This document shows, in pieces, positions 1-10,845 of a DNA stretch of 64,000 nt. Source of the stretch: Massospora cicadina (lineage: Eukaryota > Entomophthoromycota > Entomophthoromycetes > Entomophthorales > Entomophthoraceae); contig JAKSZP010017428.1 of assembly GCA_022478985.1 (NCBI GenBank), positions 31,358 to 95,357 on the forward strand, written 5' to 3'. Position 1 is the first letter of the stretch. Every line of letters starts with the position of its first letter. Below the pieces are notes generated by a model that was given only the letters and a program-made list of their open reading frames with translations, did not search any database and had not been told where the DNA came from. A program made the position numbers and the translations under genes.

Positions 1-63
1 CTAGATTGCAAGGCCTGCTACTAACTAATTATAGATGCCTTGTGGGTACAACTGTGATATAAG

Positions 64-435
64 TGGTGGGATTTGAGATGATGAGCTGAATTTTTTCCTT
101 TGAATAGAGCCTCAGTAGCTTGACTCTCAAACCAGCATGAATGGAACCTTATCATGAAGGTGACAAAACTAGATTTGGTCAGGAAGCATCATGCACAGAG
201 AATCGATGAATAACCTTCAGTAATCCCATCCCTGCTTCCCAAATTGTGAGAGGCGCTACCCCCACCACTACAGTCACGAGGACGTTGCAGAACAATGAGG
301 GTTATGACCAAGCAATCAATCTAGAAGGCAGTTAAAGATTCTGATTGTGTGGGTCTGCAAAGGTCCTTGAGGCACCATGTCCCTACACGCCCTACAGATA
401 TTGACGCTTTTTAACTTAATAAAGTAGTCTATATT
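64..435 (+). repeat. Element A 5' LTR, first part
   Basis: Matches 8076-8435 along its length, with shared blocks such as TTGACTCTCAAACCAGC and GGTCCTTGAGGCACC. It ends in an AATAAA-containing stretch and the sequence AAAGTAGTCTATATT, the LINE-1 target site. The rest of this LTR resumes at 2388. Confidence 0.85.
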
Positions 436-2372
436 AAAACTCTCTTTCTGCTCGGCGTAACTCTCCAAGCAAAATTACACAAAATAATAAAACAAATCAA
501 ATCCGCCCATTGTAGTTTCACTCTGATGTCCTCGGATTCTCCACCAGCTGCTCCAGTGTGGGGCCTCGGCAAAACTCCCCCCACCATTTTCCATCCAGAA
601 GGAAAACGCGCTAGGACTGGTTTACCCAGTCATTCCAAACCTATGGGATGATTTGTTTCGCCTAAAAGACCTTAACGCCCACCTTGCTCATACCCAAGTG
701 GTACCTCGCTGCCCCCTAGTGCTCCCCTGGAGCAACATGCACTACAGCCTAAGGGTCGAATATGGGAAACTATTCCCATATCACGACCAAGCCATTATAA
801 AAATGGCACAGGCGGTGATGACACCCGCAGGATTCATATATTTCCACCCCTACAATGGGTATTTCAACCTTGACTTCACCTGCAAAGCTGACGCTGCCAC
901 TGCAGCAACTGCGCCCCTGGTATTCCAGGGCACCCCTCTCCCCACAACTCATACTTGGCTCCCAGAGGACTCCACCTTGGTGGTTCAGTTTGCTGGTTTG
1001 CCCACCCACCTCCCCCTGAAGTTCTCCACCAGGAGCTGATGGATGGTTTGGAAGCCTATGGCTCCAACCCCATCTTACAATTTGTGGCTTCATTTGGGAC
1101 CACACGACTCACTGGGCCTCAGGAATATGCCACAATCAGCCCTGAGCTTAATAAAATTGCAGCGTCAATTCCGCTGAGCACCGTTATTCCCTCAGCGCCT
1201 GACCATCCATTTTGGGCCCATGTTGAGGGCAGGTGGTTGATCTGTCCGTCATGTTTCGAGTTGGACCACTCAAAATGCAAGTGCCCCTCCTTAACCACTT
1301 ATGACAGATCAGATGACCAATCTGCTGACCTCTAGTCTGCTGCCTACCCTGTACAAGTTCTGGTATGGGGCACAATCCTACCACCCCCACCCCCAAAACT
1401 GGAAGCTGCAGCTGCACCTGCAGCCACCAATCAGCCTCCTCCTCGCCCCAACGCCACAAATAAAATCTCCAATCAAGCATTGGATTAGATCCCAGTTTGA
1501 TCCCATGCTTCCTCAATTGCATCAACCAAACCTCAACCGTACGCTGATTCCCCAATCCAATTCAACCAAAATCCATGGGAATTATTGACTGAAATTGACG
1601 AATCAGGTAAGTTCATTGAAGAACCATCACTGCAAATTGAGCGGTTCATTAATGCAGAATGGGACGCCAGATATCCCCCTTAACTATATACCCCACAGCC
1701 AAACGCCAAATCGTTTTGAAGTGATCACCAGCTTGCAGTCAAAGCAGCTGCAACACCAGATTGTCATCCCCTGCGTAAAGCCATCGCTAAATCATTAGCA
1801 ATGCTCACAGGAGGAATTCCACCTCCTGTTATCCCTGCAACTATAACCCCAAAAAGTAAAATCACAGTGAACCAGCTACACAAAAATGTAAATGATGCTA
1901 TCCAGAACGTGGCAACTATAGCATGGAATCCAAAAGCAAAAATAACCCAAACCAACATTGCCATGTTCGTTAAACTCCCAGATGCCTGCATCAAAGCTGA
2001 AAAAGCTTTGACTGAATATATCAGTGCCATTTATCTAGCTGGCAATTTCCATAAAATCCCAATTATCAGAGATATCGAACCCCATGAAGCAGATGCCCAA
2101 CGCCATTACTGTCAGTGCTGACACGCACTCTACTATGGGAGGAAGAAGCTGCTGCCAAAGAGGCTGCTGAAAATGAGCCCCCTGACCCCCCTCCCCTTTC
2201 GCCATGGAGAGATAAGCAGTTTCCGCTGCCCACCTGGTTGGTTGTTTTTCAATGCGTTTCACTCAATCCGCTCATTGGGGAGTTTTTTTTGAACCAAGTA
2301 GTTATTTTATTTTTAGTTAGTTTTAGTTTTGGTAATGTTCGTCCCCTGGTTGGCTTGCCTCAAATAAATATA
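436..2372 (+). mobile_element. LINE-1: short ORF1-only non-LTR retrotransposon
   Basis: Flanked by a perfect 15-bp target-site duplication, AAAGTAGTCTATATT (421-435 and 2373-2387). Its 3' end (about 2330-2372) has the tail shared with LINE-2 and LINE-3: a GTAATGT-like block, TCCCCTGG, GCTTRCCTC, then an A/T-rich AAATAAA terminus. It holds only an ORF1-like region with a CCHC knuckle, and no endonuclease or reverse transcriptase is present. At about 1.9 kb against about 5.2 kb for the full LINEs, it is either an internally deleted copy or a half-LINE family mobilised in trans. Its 5' 100-200 bp do not match the 5' end of LINE-2, -3 or -4. Confidence 0.85.
600..2130 (+). pseudogene. LINE-1 ORF1 remnant (gag-like, CCHC zinc knuckle)
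   Basis: Overlapping open segments (653-1039, 955-1335, 1801-2121) make up a frame-broken ORF1. The segment around 1040-1290 contains DGLEAYG, then HPFWAHVEG, then a zinc knuckle CPSCFELDHSKCKC (C-x2-C-x4-H-x4-C). The same order, DGLxxYG then HPFW then CCHC, occurs in ORF1 of LINE-4, which supports homology. Family knowledge: such ORF1 proteins bind the LINE RNA and form the ribonucleoprotein particle. The C-terminal part (1340-2120) is Pro/Asn/Gln-rich and not recognisable. Frames shift near 1000 and 1300. Confidence 0.7.
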
Positions 2373-2387
2373 AAAGTAGTCTATATT

Positions 2388-2479
2388 CGCCCATCTTTTC
2401 AATTTTTGACCTCTCCCCTAGTTTACAGCCCCAAGCTCATTTTCAAATATTATCGTCAGTCAAAAGAACTGCTACGTCA
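2388..2479 (+). repeat. Element A 5' LTR, second part
   Basis: Continues the 5' LTR after LINE-1 and matches 21368-~21472: CGCCCATCTTTTC-like start, GTTTACAGC-like middle, GTCAGTCA near the end. The LTR end is placed before a primer-binding-like leader at about 2484-2506, whose order resembles leaders of elements B and G. Confidence 0.75.
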
Positions 2480-4260
2480 AGAAAAGTACTTCTCATTACA
2501 GGGGGCTCCAAGCTGCCCAATCGAAACTGTATAGTAAGAACAATAGGGGTAATAATAGCAGTCAAGAAAGTCAGCTACTGATTGGTCAAGAAGAGTTGAA
2601 AGATGGATTTTTACCTCGCAATACAAAGTACCACCCATGTAGCCTAAAAGTTAGAATTCTGGGCCATGCTCCAGTTCACTCTACCTTTCATAGATTGTAA
2701 TTAATGCCAACTTCAGTACAAGAACTTTAGAGAAATTTCCAACAATTATTAACTGGCATTTAAACTGTGAGATGTCACTCAAGCTTCTCCCACGCTTCTT
2801 TAATGCCTTCAGCCATTTGGGATCTATATACCTCAGCCTAACTACCAGCGGGAGAATTGACCTTGGGGAACAAGCGTTATCTTCAAAGTTTCGTCCATCC
2901 TGTGATTCACTACCTCCTACAGTTAGTCAAGGTGCAATATCATGAAATCTCCTGGCATTAGGGCTTACCCAAACTTTACATTTCCACATTGTCAATTTCT
3001 ATATCTCGGCCTCCTTCTTCATCCACAACTAAAAAGTTATATTTAAAAACAGACGTCTTATCAATAAAACCAGAAACTAGCTCACAGTGTTGGATAGCAG
3101 ATTTTGAGCTACCTTGAGACCGGTTTTATCAGAATATACAGCTCCTTGTGGCTGTTTGGAACCAAAGCCTCCACCAAGTCGAAGACCTGGTATGAACCCT
3201 CTAGCAACACTACAGGATCTGGCCTTTCAAAACTTCACCTTCAGGAGTAAAGGACCTAAAGGCCTGAAGGTACCTGTGGGCCTCAAGGGCCCTCGCTCCA
3301 CAGTGCCTACTCCTGGTGACCCTGACGACCCTTGGAAAAAAGGACGTTTTGGCATACCTAGCTGCCTTATGGGATTAAATCCATAATGTGGACCAAGGAT
3401 GTATACTATAAGTGGATGGAGCCCCCCTTGACCTTAAGGTCTCGATAGAGGCCTTGTAAGATGAAATAATTAATCTTAGCGCATTCACCAAGCTTGAAGA
3501 TAGTCATATTTACTAGCTCAAAAAACTTTCCAAGGGTTTGAACCCACTTGAAGAACTTAGAAAGTCAGCTTATTTTTCAGCGCGCCAACATCCAAGAATT
3601 AAGAACAGGAGTTCACTAGGCCTCCATCTTTTCTCTCAACTAAAACTGGGATAATATCAAAGAGGACTTCGAGGGCCTAATATGACGGTTGGATCAGCAG
3701 GCTTCCTGTGACTATACAGAGACTGAAACTTCTGAACCTGCACTGATTTATGGTGTTAATACCCTTTCCACTTATCTTATAACTAATTTTAAACCTAGTT
3801 TTAAGGAGAAATTCAACCCAGTCAGGAAGGTAATGCCTCTTTATTATATGTGTATGAGAGTTCCATGAAAGAGGCCACCAATTGACAAAAGGTGAAGCAT
3901 ATCCATCCTGCTTTAACAGCGCTGCTTGGGAGATTGTGACTCCTCATCGAAAAGAATGCCACTCCTGGGAACAGTTCTGGACCGCCTTAATCCAAGAATT
4001 TGGCAGCAACCAAGCACTTCCCAATCAAAAAAAAGAGCTCAAGGGTATTCACCTGAACAAAGGAGAGATCCACGTGATGTTCACCTGCTGTTTTTAAGCC
4101 AAAGAGCAGCCCTTAGTAGCCACAAATCGCATTACCTTGGATGATGCCATAACAGCTGTCATCTTTGCGTTGAGGGCTTTTGCTGAGGTACAAATGAACA
4201 TTACCATCCAAAAGACTAGATTTTCATGCATTTAGAAAATAAGTAAGTGCTTGATTAGAT
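2480..4260 (+). pseudogene. Element A leader and gag remnant
   Basis: The leader begins with a stretch (2485-2506) resembling the TGGTACTCACTACAGG-type leaders just inside the LTRs of elements B and G, possibly the tRNA primer-binding site. A Gly/Pro/Lys-rich block with KGPKGLKVPVGLKGP lies at about 3240-3290. A short open segment at 3882-4097 has spacing typical of a retrotransposon gag capsid domain (aromatic residues in HSWEQFWTALIQEFG, then a basic stretch). Stops and frameshifts are frequent and no zinc knuckle was found. The leader and Pro-rich region have a reverse-oriented relative at 34356-35505. Confidence 0.65.
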
Positions 4261-4321
4261 CCCGGATTGACTCTATATCCTAAGGCTGACGCCTCTGCCT
4301 CCTCTAAAAGTCCTCAGGTCC

Positions 4322-4735
4322 ATGTTGTCAAAAATTAGAAGAATCCTGGACCTTAATGCACTTACTGCAATGGCTTCCATCACAGCACCAAGACATTCTG
4401 GAAATGAATTTCTAAGGGGTGGGACAAGGGCCTTCAGCATAAAGGAAGAGGCACTCCATGATGACATCCCTACCACGCCTCAAGGATCATCCATGGCCTC
4501 TAATGAGCCTGGAGCTATTGTACTTGTTGAAGAACTTTTGATGCCCGTTGATAATAAAGAACTTAATACTGCTTACTATTCTTCTGATGAGTCACCCATG
4601 TTTCTCAAATTACTTCCACAGTTCAGAAGTCTGGGTACCCACATTGCTATTCGAGTACATAATATTCCAGTCCTACCATTGTTGACAGCAGTATCCCATA
4701 AATGTTATTTTGTCCAAGCTGATGAAATGTATTAA
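4322..4735 (+). pseudogene. Element A retroviral-type aspartic protease remnant
   Basis: The open segment ends with THIAIRVHNIPVLPLL, then SHKCYFVQADEM. This matches the layout of gypsy proteases, in which a hydrophobic strand is followed by D-S/T-G-A and then a conserved loop. Here the catalytic triad position reads T-A-V, so the enzyme is dead even without the frame breaks. It lies between the gag remnant and the dUTPase-like domain, as expected for protease. The assignment rests on the flanking pattern and position, not on an intact active site. Confidence 0.6.
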
Positions 4736-5109
4736 TATTGCTCCAGGCTTGAGCATTATATGAAGTACAGCATGGCTGGACAGCGGTGCGCATGATACAT
4801 ATGAGCCTATTCTTCTCTACTATCCAATTAAGGGAGTTTTCTGTAAATACCCCACCATTGCATTGTATAACCTGAGCTATGAACTTCTTCTTGAAACTAA
4901 GTTTCTTTGAGACTACTCCGCAGTAGTACAATATGCTAAAGGATTTCTATCCCTAGTGGGACATTAGGTTCCACTAATCTTTGAAATTTCAATTAACTCC
5001 AAAGCAGAGGTTAAGGTCTGGGATTTCCTATTAGAGAGTGAGAGCCAAAATGATCAACTTTAGTATCACATAAGGGGCTCTCAGGTCTGGTTGCCCCACC
5101 TGTATTTGA

Positions 5110-5405
5110 TGGCCATGAAGGGATGCCGATCTTATACATAGGATGACAATTATACCCCGAAGTCCAAAGTTGTTGTCAATACATGGTTCCATATAAACTT
5201 TCCCTCTGAATACCTGCTGGAGATCTGAGGTCTAGATAACCCATCCGCCAAAGAGGTCCTGTCTGTTTAGGGATTTTAGATCCCACCTATGTCGGATCCA
5301 TATCAGTGTTGTTGACTAACCTTACCAACAAACCTTGGGTAGTGGGCCCAAATAGTTCCTCTGCATATGTTCGCCTTCTACTAGTAGAGAATATCAATAA
5401 TGTCT
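5110..5405 (+). pseudogene. Element A dUTPase-like domain
   Basis: Three consecutive pieces match the dUTPase fold in order. The first has an EGMPILYI segment in the position of motif 1 (AGxDLY). The second, one frame away, is DDNYTPKSKVVVNT followed by INFPSEYLLEI, resembling the strand leading to motif 2. The third is GILDPTYVGSISVLLTNL followed by NKPWVVG and AYVRLLLVENI, resembling motif 3 (G-x-I-D-x-x-Y-x-G) and motif 4. dUTPases hydrolyse dUTP to dUMP and limit uracil incorporation during DNA synthesis; dUTPase-carrying Ty3/gypsy elements are known from fungi. The domain sits between protease and reverse transcriptase. It is broken by a frameshift near 5140 and stops near 5228 and 5268, and the serine-rich motif 2 is degenerate. 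Confidence 0.7.
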
Positions 5406-5649
5406 GCAGTTTTGTAATTCTGATTTTTGGTTTGGAGACGCCCCCATAAGTGGCTCTAGTTAACACCTGCAGAATAAAGGAGCTCACTGGGGAACAACAG
5501 CTCCAAGTTTAATAAAAATTAAATAAGGTCTCGGATTTTTTTGACCCTAATCTAAACTTTTGGGAAGATTAGTGGGGCTCTACATTTTGTGGCGACTGGG
5601 AACACTCCCCTTTTGGCCCCGATCTTACTGAAAGAGTAAGGTTAACGAG

Positions 5650-6350
5650 GCCCATGTGGCGGTATAACTCAAACAAATACTAAAAGCCAGACTATTGGTG
5701 CCTTCGCACAGTCCCTTGGGCCTCCCTCTCCAATTGGTTTAAAGAAGGATGGCAGTTACAGGGTGGTAATGGCCTTAACCGTCTCAACTCCATTAACAAA
5801 AAAGTCAGTTATTCTTTGCCCCAAACTGATTAATCTTTCCGCCTGCGCTCTGGGTAACAATACTTTTACATAATGAACCTTGTCAACGGAGATTGGCAAG
5901 TTGAGCTCACCCTGAAGAATGATCCAAGTGTGTACTCATAGCCAACAAAGGGCTATTTGAACCTTGAGGATGCCCCAGGACCTTTGTAATGCGCCTGCCA
6001 CCTTCCAAAGCTCCATGGAAGTGATCCTCATGGATTTGAAATTATCATGTGTCCTCATATACCCTAATGATATTACTGTCTTTTCACGAACTTTCAATGG
6101 TCATATGGAGTACCTTTAGGAAATCTTCAATTGTCTTAGGAAGGCTTTGATAAAATATAAACCTTCGAAGTGCTCCTTCTTCCAGTCCAAAATGGAGTTC
6201 CTAAGACATAAAGTGTTAAAAGATGGAATCCAACTCATACCAGACAAAGTGACACCATTGCTAAGAATTCGCGCCCCCAGAGCCTGAAGGATATTCAGGT
6301 ATTTCTTGGCATGTGGGCTAAAGTCATCAATTTATCCCTCTGTTTTCTGA
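5650..6350 (+). pseudogene. Element A reverse transcriptase remnant
   Basis: Heavily broken. Recognisable pieces are a segment around 5960-6020 corresponding to the F/MPFGLCNAPATFQ block (ACCTTTGTAATGCGCC followed by CACCTTCCAA) and the polymerase box around 6055-6085, which reads IYPNDITVFS where YLDDIxVFS is expected. Downstream text (6160-6260) matches the C-S-F-F-x-x-x-x-x-F-L-G-H region of gypsy RT. The first catalytic aspartate of the YxDD box is replaced by N. Confidence 0.65.
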
Positions 6351-6369
6351 CCTGGACAAGCCCCTATTA

Positions 6370-6871
6370 TACCTTCTGCAGAAAAGCGTTCCTTTTATTT
6401 GGTGGCAGGAACAAGAACAGGCTTTTGAGCGTTGAAAACTGCACTTTGCACTAACCTCACTTTAGTCCATCCGGGTTTCAATCATATTTTTCTGCTATTA
6501 TCAGATCTGAGTGATGTCGCTGTTGGGGCCATCCTAGCCCAGCACAATAAAAATCAAGTGATCACCAAGTATCTTATTTTAGCAGGTCCTTGAGAAGGGC
6601 CAAACGGAACTATAGTGTTATCAAAAGATAATGTATCGCTGTCTTGTTTGCAAACAATCATTTTCAGCCCTATCTCTATGGCACCCACTTCACCATCATC
6701 ACTGATAATTCCTTACTCCAATGGCCATTTGACTATATGGGCCTAATACTGCAGAGCTACGATTTTGCTATTGCCCATTGCGCGGGAGCAATTCACCAGA
6801 ATGCTGATGGTCTCTCTAGAATTCTGGTAATAGCTGTCTTAACTCCTGAGGAAGATCAACTGTACTCTTAA
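6370..6871 (+). pseudogene. Element A RNase H remnant
   Basis: The best preserved stretch is 6644-6871, with THFTIITDNSLLQW (the TDHxxL box, H changed to N), followed by YDFAIAHCAGAIHQNADGLS (the canonical end of gypsy RNase H, N-A-D-x-L-S-R). The N-terminal part at 6370-6640 has stops and frameshifts. It follows the reverse transcriptase and precedes integrase. Confidence 0.8.
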
Positions 6872-6879
6872 TTGGCTGA

Positions 6880-7850
6880 CTGGAACGCTGGGAGTTGGAA
6901 ACTCCTGAGATCCAAGCCGAGCTCCAAAAGGTGACCTGAGACACTCAGATCAAGGACATGATGCTATATAAAAGGGTCAATAAGAAATAGCTCCCCTACA
7001 TCCGCCCATCTTCCTGAACCAATGTTATCTTAGAGGGACATGTGACTGTAGGACATGGGGAAATAAGAAGACTTATGAGTGACTAATGACACGATGTTAC
7101 TGGGATTGAATGATAGAAACCATTCAAGAGGTTCTGGAAGCTTGTATGGCTTACCAAAACAAAGATTAAGCCAGTCTTTATATCAGCCCTTGGTTGTTGT
7201 CCCGATGGGTCTTTTCAATGTCATTAGCATTGATGTAGTAGGCCCTCTTCCCACCGGGCTGACGGCCAAAAATATATCCTCCTAGCCATGGACTATTTTG
7301 ACCAAATGGGTCAAAGCGATTTCTAACCCCAATGCCACTGAAAAATCCTAATCTCTCTGTCTTAATAAATACGTTTTAAACCAGCACGGATTCTCACAAA
7401 CTTTACTTTTGGACAATGGGTTAAATTGAACCTTGCAGGCTGTCCAAGAACATATTTTGCTTTTTGGTACTAAACAGAGTTTCACCGCCCCCTACAACCC
7501 ATTAACTAATGGGGTGGTGGAACATGCTAATGGAACCCTTGTCTCTATTTTGCGGAAGTTTTCCGCCTCCAATCTTGTTTGCTTAAGTCATTATCTACCC
7601 AGCGCTTTGCTTGCTTATAGAATAAGCTACCATCTAATAATAAAGACGTCCACCTTTAAAGCTCTATATGAGCGTGCTCCTCAGTTATCAAGTAGCGTTC
7701 GGCCATTACTCAATACCTCCACATCTGAGAACTCTTATCTAACCATGAGGGCCTTAGCCAATGAAATTGTTTGACTTCAAACCCTAGCCACGCAAGGAAT
7801 TATCACCATTACAGAAAGGGAGCCATCTCAATTTGATTTTGGCTAACTCT
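6880..7850 (+). pseudogene. Element A integrase remnant
   Basis: The zinc-binding region shows GHVTVGHGEIRRL (7036-7075). The core has ISIDVVGPLPTG (near 7228-7263), LLLDNGLN (near 7405-7430) and TNGVVEHANGTLVSIL (7504-7550), giving the D, D and E positions of the DDE triad. The element G integrase is similar in the same segment (ANGTLFFI). Multiple stops, for example near 7430 and 7775, separate the pieces. A C-terminal region continues to about 8000 without clear motifs, and no chromodomain was seen. Confidence 0.8.
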
Positions 7851-8075
7851 TCTTACCTCTTTTTCAATTAGGTGACCTTATTCTCTTTTATCACCATCAC
7901 CTGGAAGTCAACAGAACAAGCTCAATGTTCCTTGATCCAGACCTTATAAGGTCATTCATAAGGTGAACTCAAAGTAATCTATTACCAACGTCTTTCAGGG
8001 GACAGTGGTAAATTGAGTACATGGCTAATTCATTTTGCCTCATTCCCCCTTCTGACAGAACCTTGAGGGAGGAGT

Positions 8076-8435
8076 TGTTGGGATTTATAATGATGCGCAA
8101 GTCAATATCCCTGCCCCAAAATAGAGTTCTGTAGTTTGACTCTCAAACCAGCGCGGATGAAACTTACCCTGAAGGCACTGATATTAGATTGGATCAGCAA
8201 GCGTCATGCACATGAGAATCGATGAACCTTCAGAATCCTTCCCCACTTCCTGAATCGCAAGAGGCTCCTCCCACACTTCTGCAGTTAGTATTACAACGCA
8301 GAACAATGAAGTGCCGACCAGGCTGTCATTCTGGAAGACAGTAAAAGATCCTGATCATGTGGGGACGCAAAGGTCCTTGAGGCACCGTGTCCCTACAAGT
8401 CCTTTAAATATTGATGCTTTCTAATTCAATAAAGT
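8076..8435 (+). repeat. Element A 3' LTR, first part
   Basis: Direct repeat of 64-435. It is preceded by a polypurine tract (GAGGGAGGAG) as expected for the 3' LTR. It ends in AATAAAGT, where element B is inserted; the remaining LTR sequence starts at 21368. Confidence 0.85.
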
Positions 8436-9065
8436 TGTCAATTTTCCAGCGGATTTATAAGATCTGGCGGAGGGTTGTACAAAGGTTACGCCCACTGATA
8501 CAACATAAGGAAAATATCAAGATCATATTCCTTTAGCAAAGATATTAAAATATATGAAATAGAAGCAGAGCGCTTCTGGAAGCACAGTCTTTACTATAAG
8601 CAGCTTCACACTGCTGAAACCAAATGGGTCAATACTGATATCAACTTTGGGCTACATATTTCAAAGTAACTTACCAACCAAAAACGATCCTTTTTCATTA
8701 ACCATAACTACTGTTATATCTCTTTCTTGATGCAGTTGCTTCCACAACTTCTACAAAGCAGGTAACCTTATTAAGTATTAGCTCAGTTCAATCTCAGTAA
8801 AATTAGAATTATATCACCTCATTCTTCATTATTAACCTTAGGCATTAAATCCACATACACCCATCAGGACCTTGGTATTAACCTACTTTTGATTATCCTT
8901 AGCTTCTAGTCACCAGAAATCAAATTATACAGATTGTATCCAAACTGCTCCCCAAGATAACTGAATCTGGAGGAGGCCTATGTGATCGCTCAACTACCAT
9001 TACCAAAACTAATTTATCTTAGCATTCAGCATAGCAGGAAGAAACCATATGGATAATTTTTGACA
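8436..9065 (-). repeat. Element B 3' LTR (left copy)
   Basis: Matches 20728-21362, with shared blocks around AAGATCTGG, AAGCAGCTT, CTGAAACCAAA and GGGCTACA. Ends are set by the TG..CA termini and the AAAGT duplication. Confidence 0.92.
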
Positions 9066-9325
9066 TTTCCCCCTCTTAACCAGATGGTATTCTCCAATGG
9101 TGGATGGGCCGCCCAGGTGGTTCACTTACTGTTTGTAGGGTCAGAGGAACTAATTGTGAACTCAGATGATAAGCCAACTGCTCGCGGGGGCCCTTGATAG
9201 TGTAAGCATCAGTGCCCATATTTTAGATTATCTTAAGACCAATCCAGATGCAAGTAAACTTATTCCTCCGCCTAAACCCATGTAAGTCCTGGAACAAGAC
9301 ATTTTCTCCTATTATGAACTTCAAT
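9066..9325 (-). pseudogene. Element B integrase C-terminal remnant
   Basis: Lies between the left LTR and LINE-2. The minus strand reads, across frames, VLFQDLHGF, NKFTCIWIGLK and AYTIKGPREQLAYHLSSQL, resembling the GPY/F-type C-terminal domain of gypsy integrases. It is separated from the rest of integrase (14589 onward) by LINE-2. Confidence 0.6.
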
Positions 9326-9422
9326 AGTTCACTGCATTAAAAGCTTTTCTTTCTCATAACAATCACTTTAGTTACTACAATTCAATTTGAACACCAAATT
9401 TGGATAATCACACACAGGAAAG

Positions 9423-10845
9423 ATGGAAGACTTTATCAATAAAAATAATACAACATGGGCGAGCGTCGCGGCGAGCGGTGCACTTAGTGGTGCAACTAAG
9501 GTCAAGAAACGCCCTGGAGGGGGACTAGGAACCCAATCCACAAAGAATCGCAAACTCAGACACCGTCTGGGTTTATGGTATTCACTGTAAAGCATGCGTA
9601 ATATATGTACATTCAGTTCAACCAACCCTTATCAAAGGTGGAGCATGGGATCAGACTCCTCCTTGGGGATGAGTCACCAACACTGTGGGAGAAAACATGT
9701 GAGGCGCAGCCCTCACTTTTCCCTCACGCGGTATATGTAGCCACCAATAACATGGGCTGCGGCTGGATCAATATTGGTTCCAAACAGCTGATGAAGCTGA
9801 TGCTGCAGCAAAAGTCTGTGTGGAAATTGCCCTCCCCAAGGGCAAAAAAATTGTGCGCACCGCGTGCACCAGATGTAACAAAGTGAAAACTTTGTTCATC
9901 TCTTTTGACTCACTCCCCACCAACCTTCCTCATAAGGTAATCGAGGAGGAGCTCCGCAAAGGTCTTGTGGCCTACGGAGAAATTCAGCAACTCAAATTAC
10001 AGCAATTTCGCCTGATGCCCAACCTGTACACGGGAAAAGCTATCACCATAATCAACCCCTTCCCAGAAGTGGAAGAGGACTTATTCAGAATTCCCTGCAC
10101 AGAAGAATTTCATTTTGAAGATGGGGGCCAGTCAGCTGCATTCTGAGTTACACCGGAATGTGCGCCGCCCATTTGCAACCACTGTGGCTCACTGGGCCAC
10201 AAGAAACACGCATGCCCTGTGAAAGAGGGCTTAATGGAAAATGATTATTGTGAGGAAGCAATGGACAAAGATAATGAAAACTTCGCCAAAATGACTGATG
10301 GTCACCACCCATTCCGCTGGGGTGAAGATGGACTATACTCCATCGTGGACCCAGTTACAAGAAAACAACATAAAGTAGCACAAAAAGCCCGCAAGCGAGC
10401 AGCGGCTGAAGCAGCAGCACATGTGGAGTCCGCCATTAACCCTGTACAAATTTGGGAGGATATTTTGGATATTCACCAAACTAACCAATCAGAACAATAT
10501 ACCCAGGTCGAAAAATTTCACAGTAACCTGACTGAGTCACAAAGTGATATCAGTCATGCACATACTGAGGAACAATGCAACCGCAATTTGGGCAAAAATG
10601 CGGTGCACAATTTGCCAAAGTTGAACCTCAAAAATATAAAATCCAATCAACAATCTGCATCAAATCGACATGAGACCTGTGCGGGAAAAGTTGATGCAAA
10701 TGCAAAAAACTGCAAATCCATTGAATCATTGGGCCAGATCAAGGGAACCAACAATGGCAGTGAAAGAGTCAGAGTACAGATGCGGAGCATGGCCAAAATG
10801 AGCTGCGGTGGGATAGGGCCAGAGGGCCCTCCCAACTGCTCCTGA
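9423..10845 (+). pseudogene. LINE-2 ORF1 (RNA-binding, CCHC knuckle), broken
   Basis: ORF1 starts at ATG 9423 (MEDFINKNNTTWASV) and reads about 55 codons to a stop near 9590, then continues in other frames. A 108-residue segment (9820-10146) has PKGKKIVRTACTRCNKVK and LVAYGEIQQLKLQQFRLMP, followed by a single stop. The knuckle CNHCGSLGHKKHAC (C-x2-C-x4-H-x4-C) lies at 10174-10216. The C-terminal part (10219-10845, 208 residues, open) is rich in charged and Asn/Gln residues, with an Ala/Arg-rich stretch near 10390-10430. Family role: binds LINE RNA in the retrotransposition particle. ORF2 begins just downstream. Confidence 0.8.

Noticed and set aside
3114..3386. Collagen-like or Pro-rich host gene
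   Set aside because: It lies in the gag position of element A and has a reverse-oriented relative inside another element fragment; no gene structure around it.
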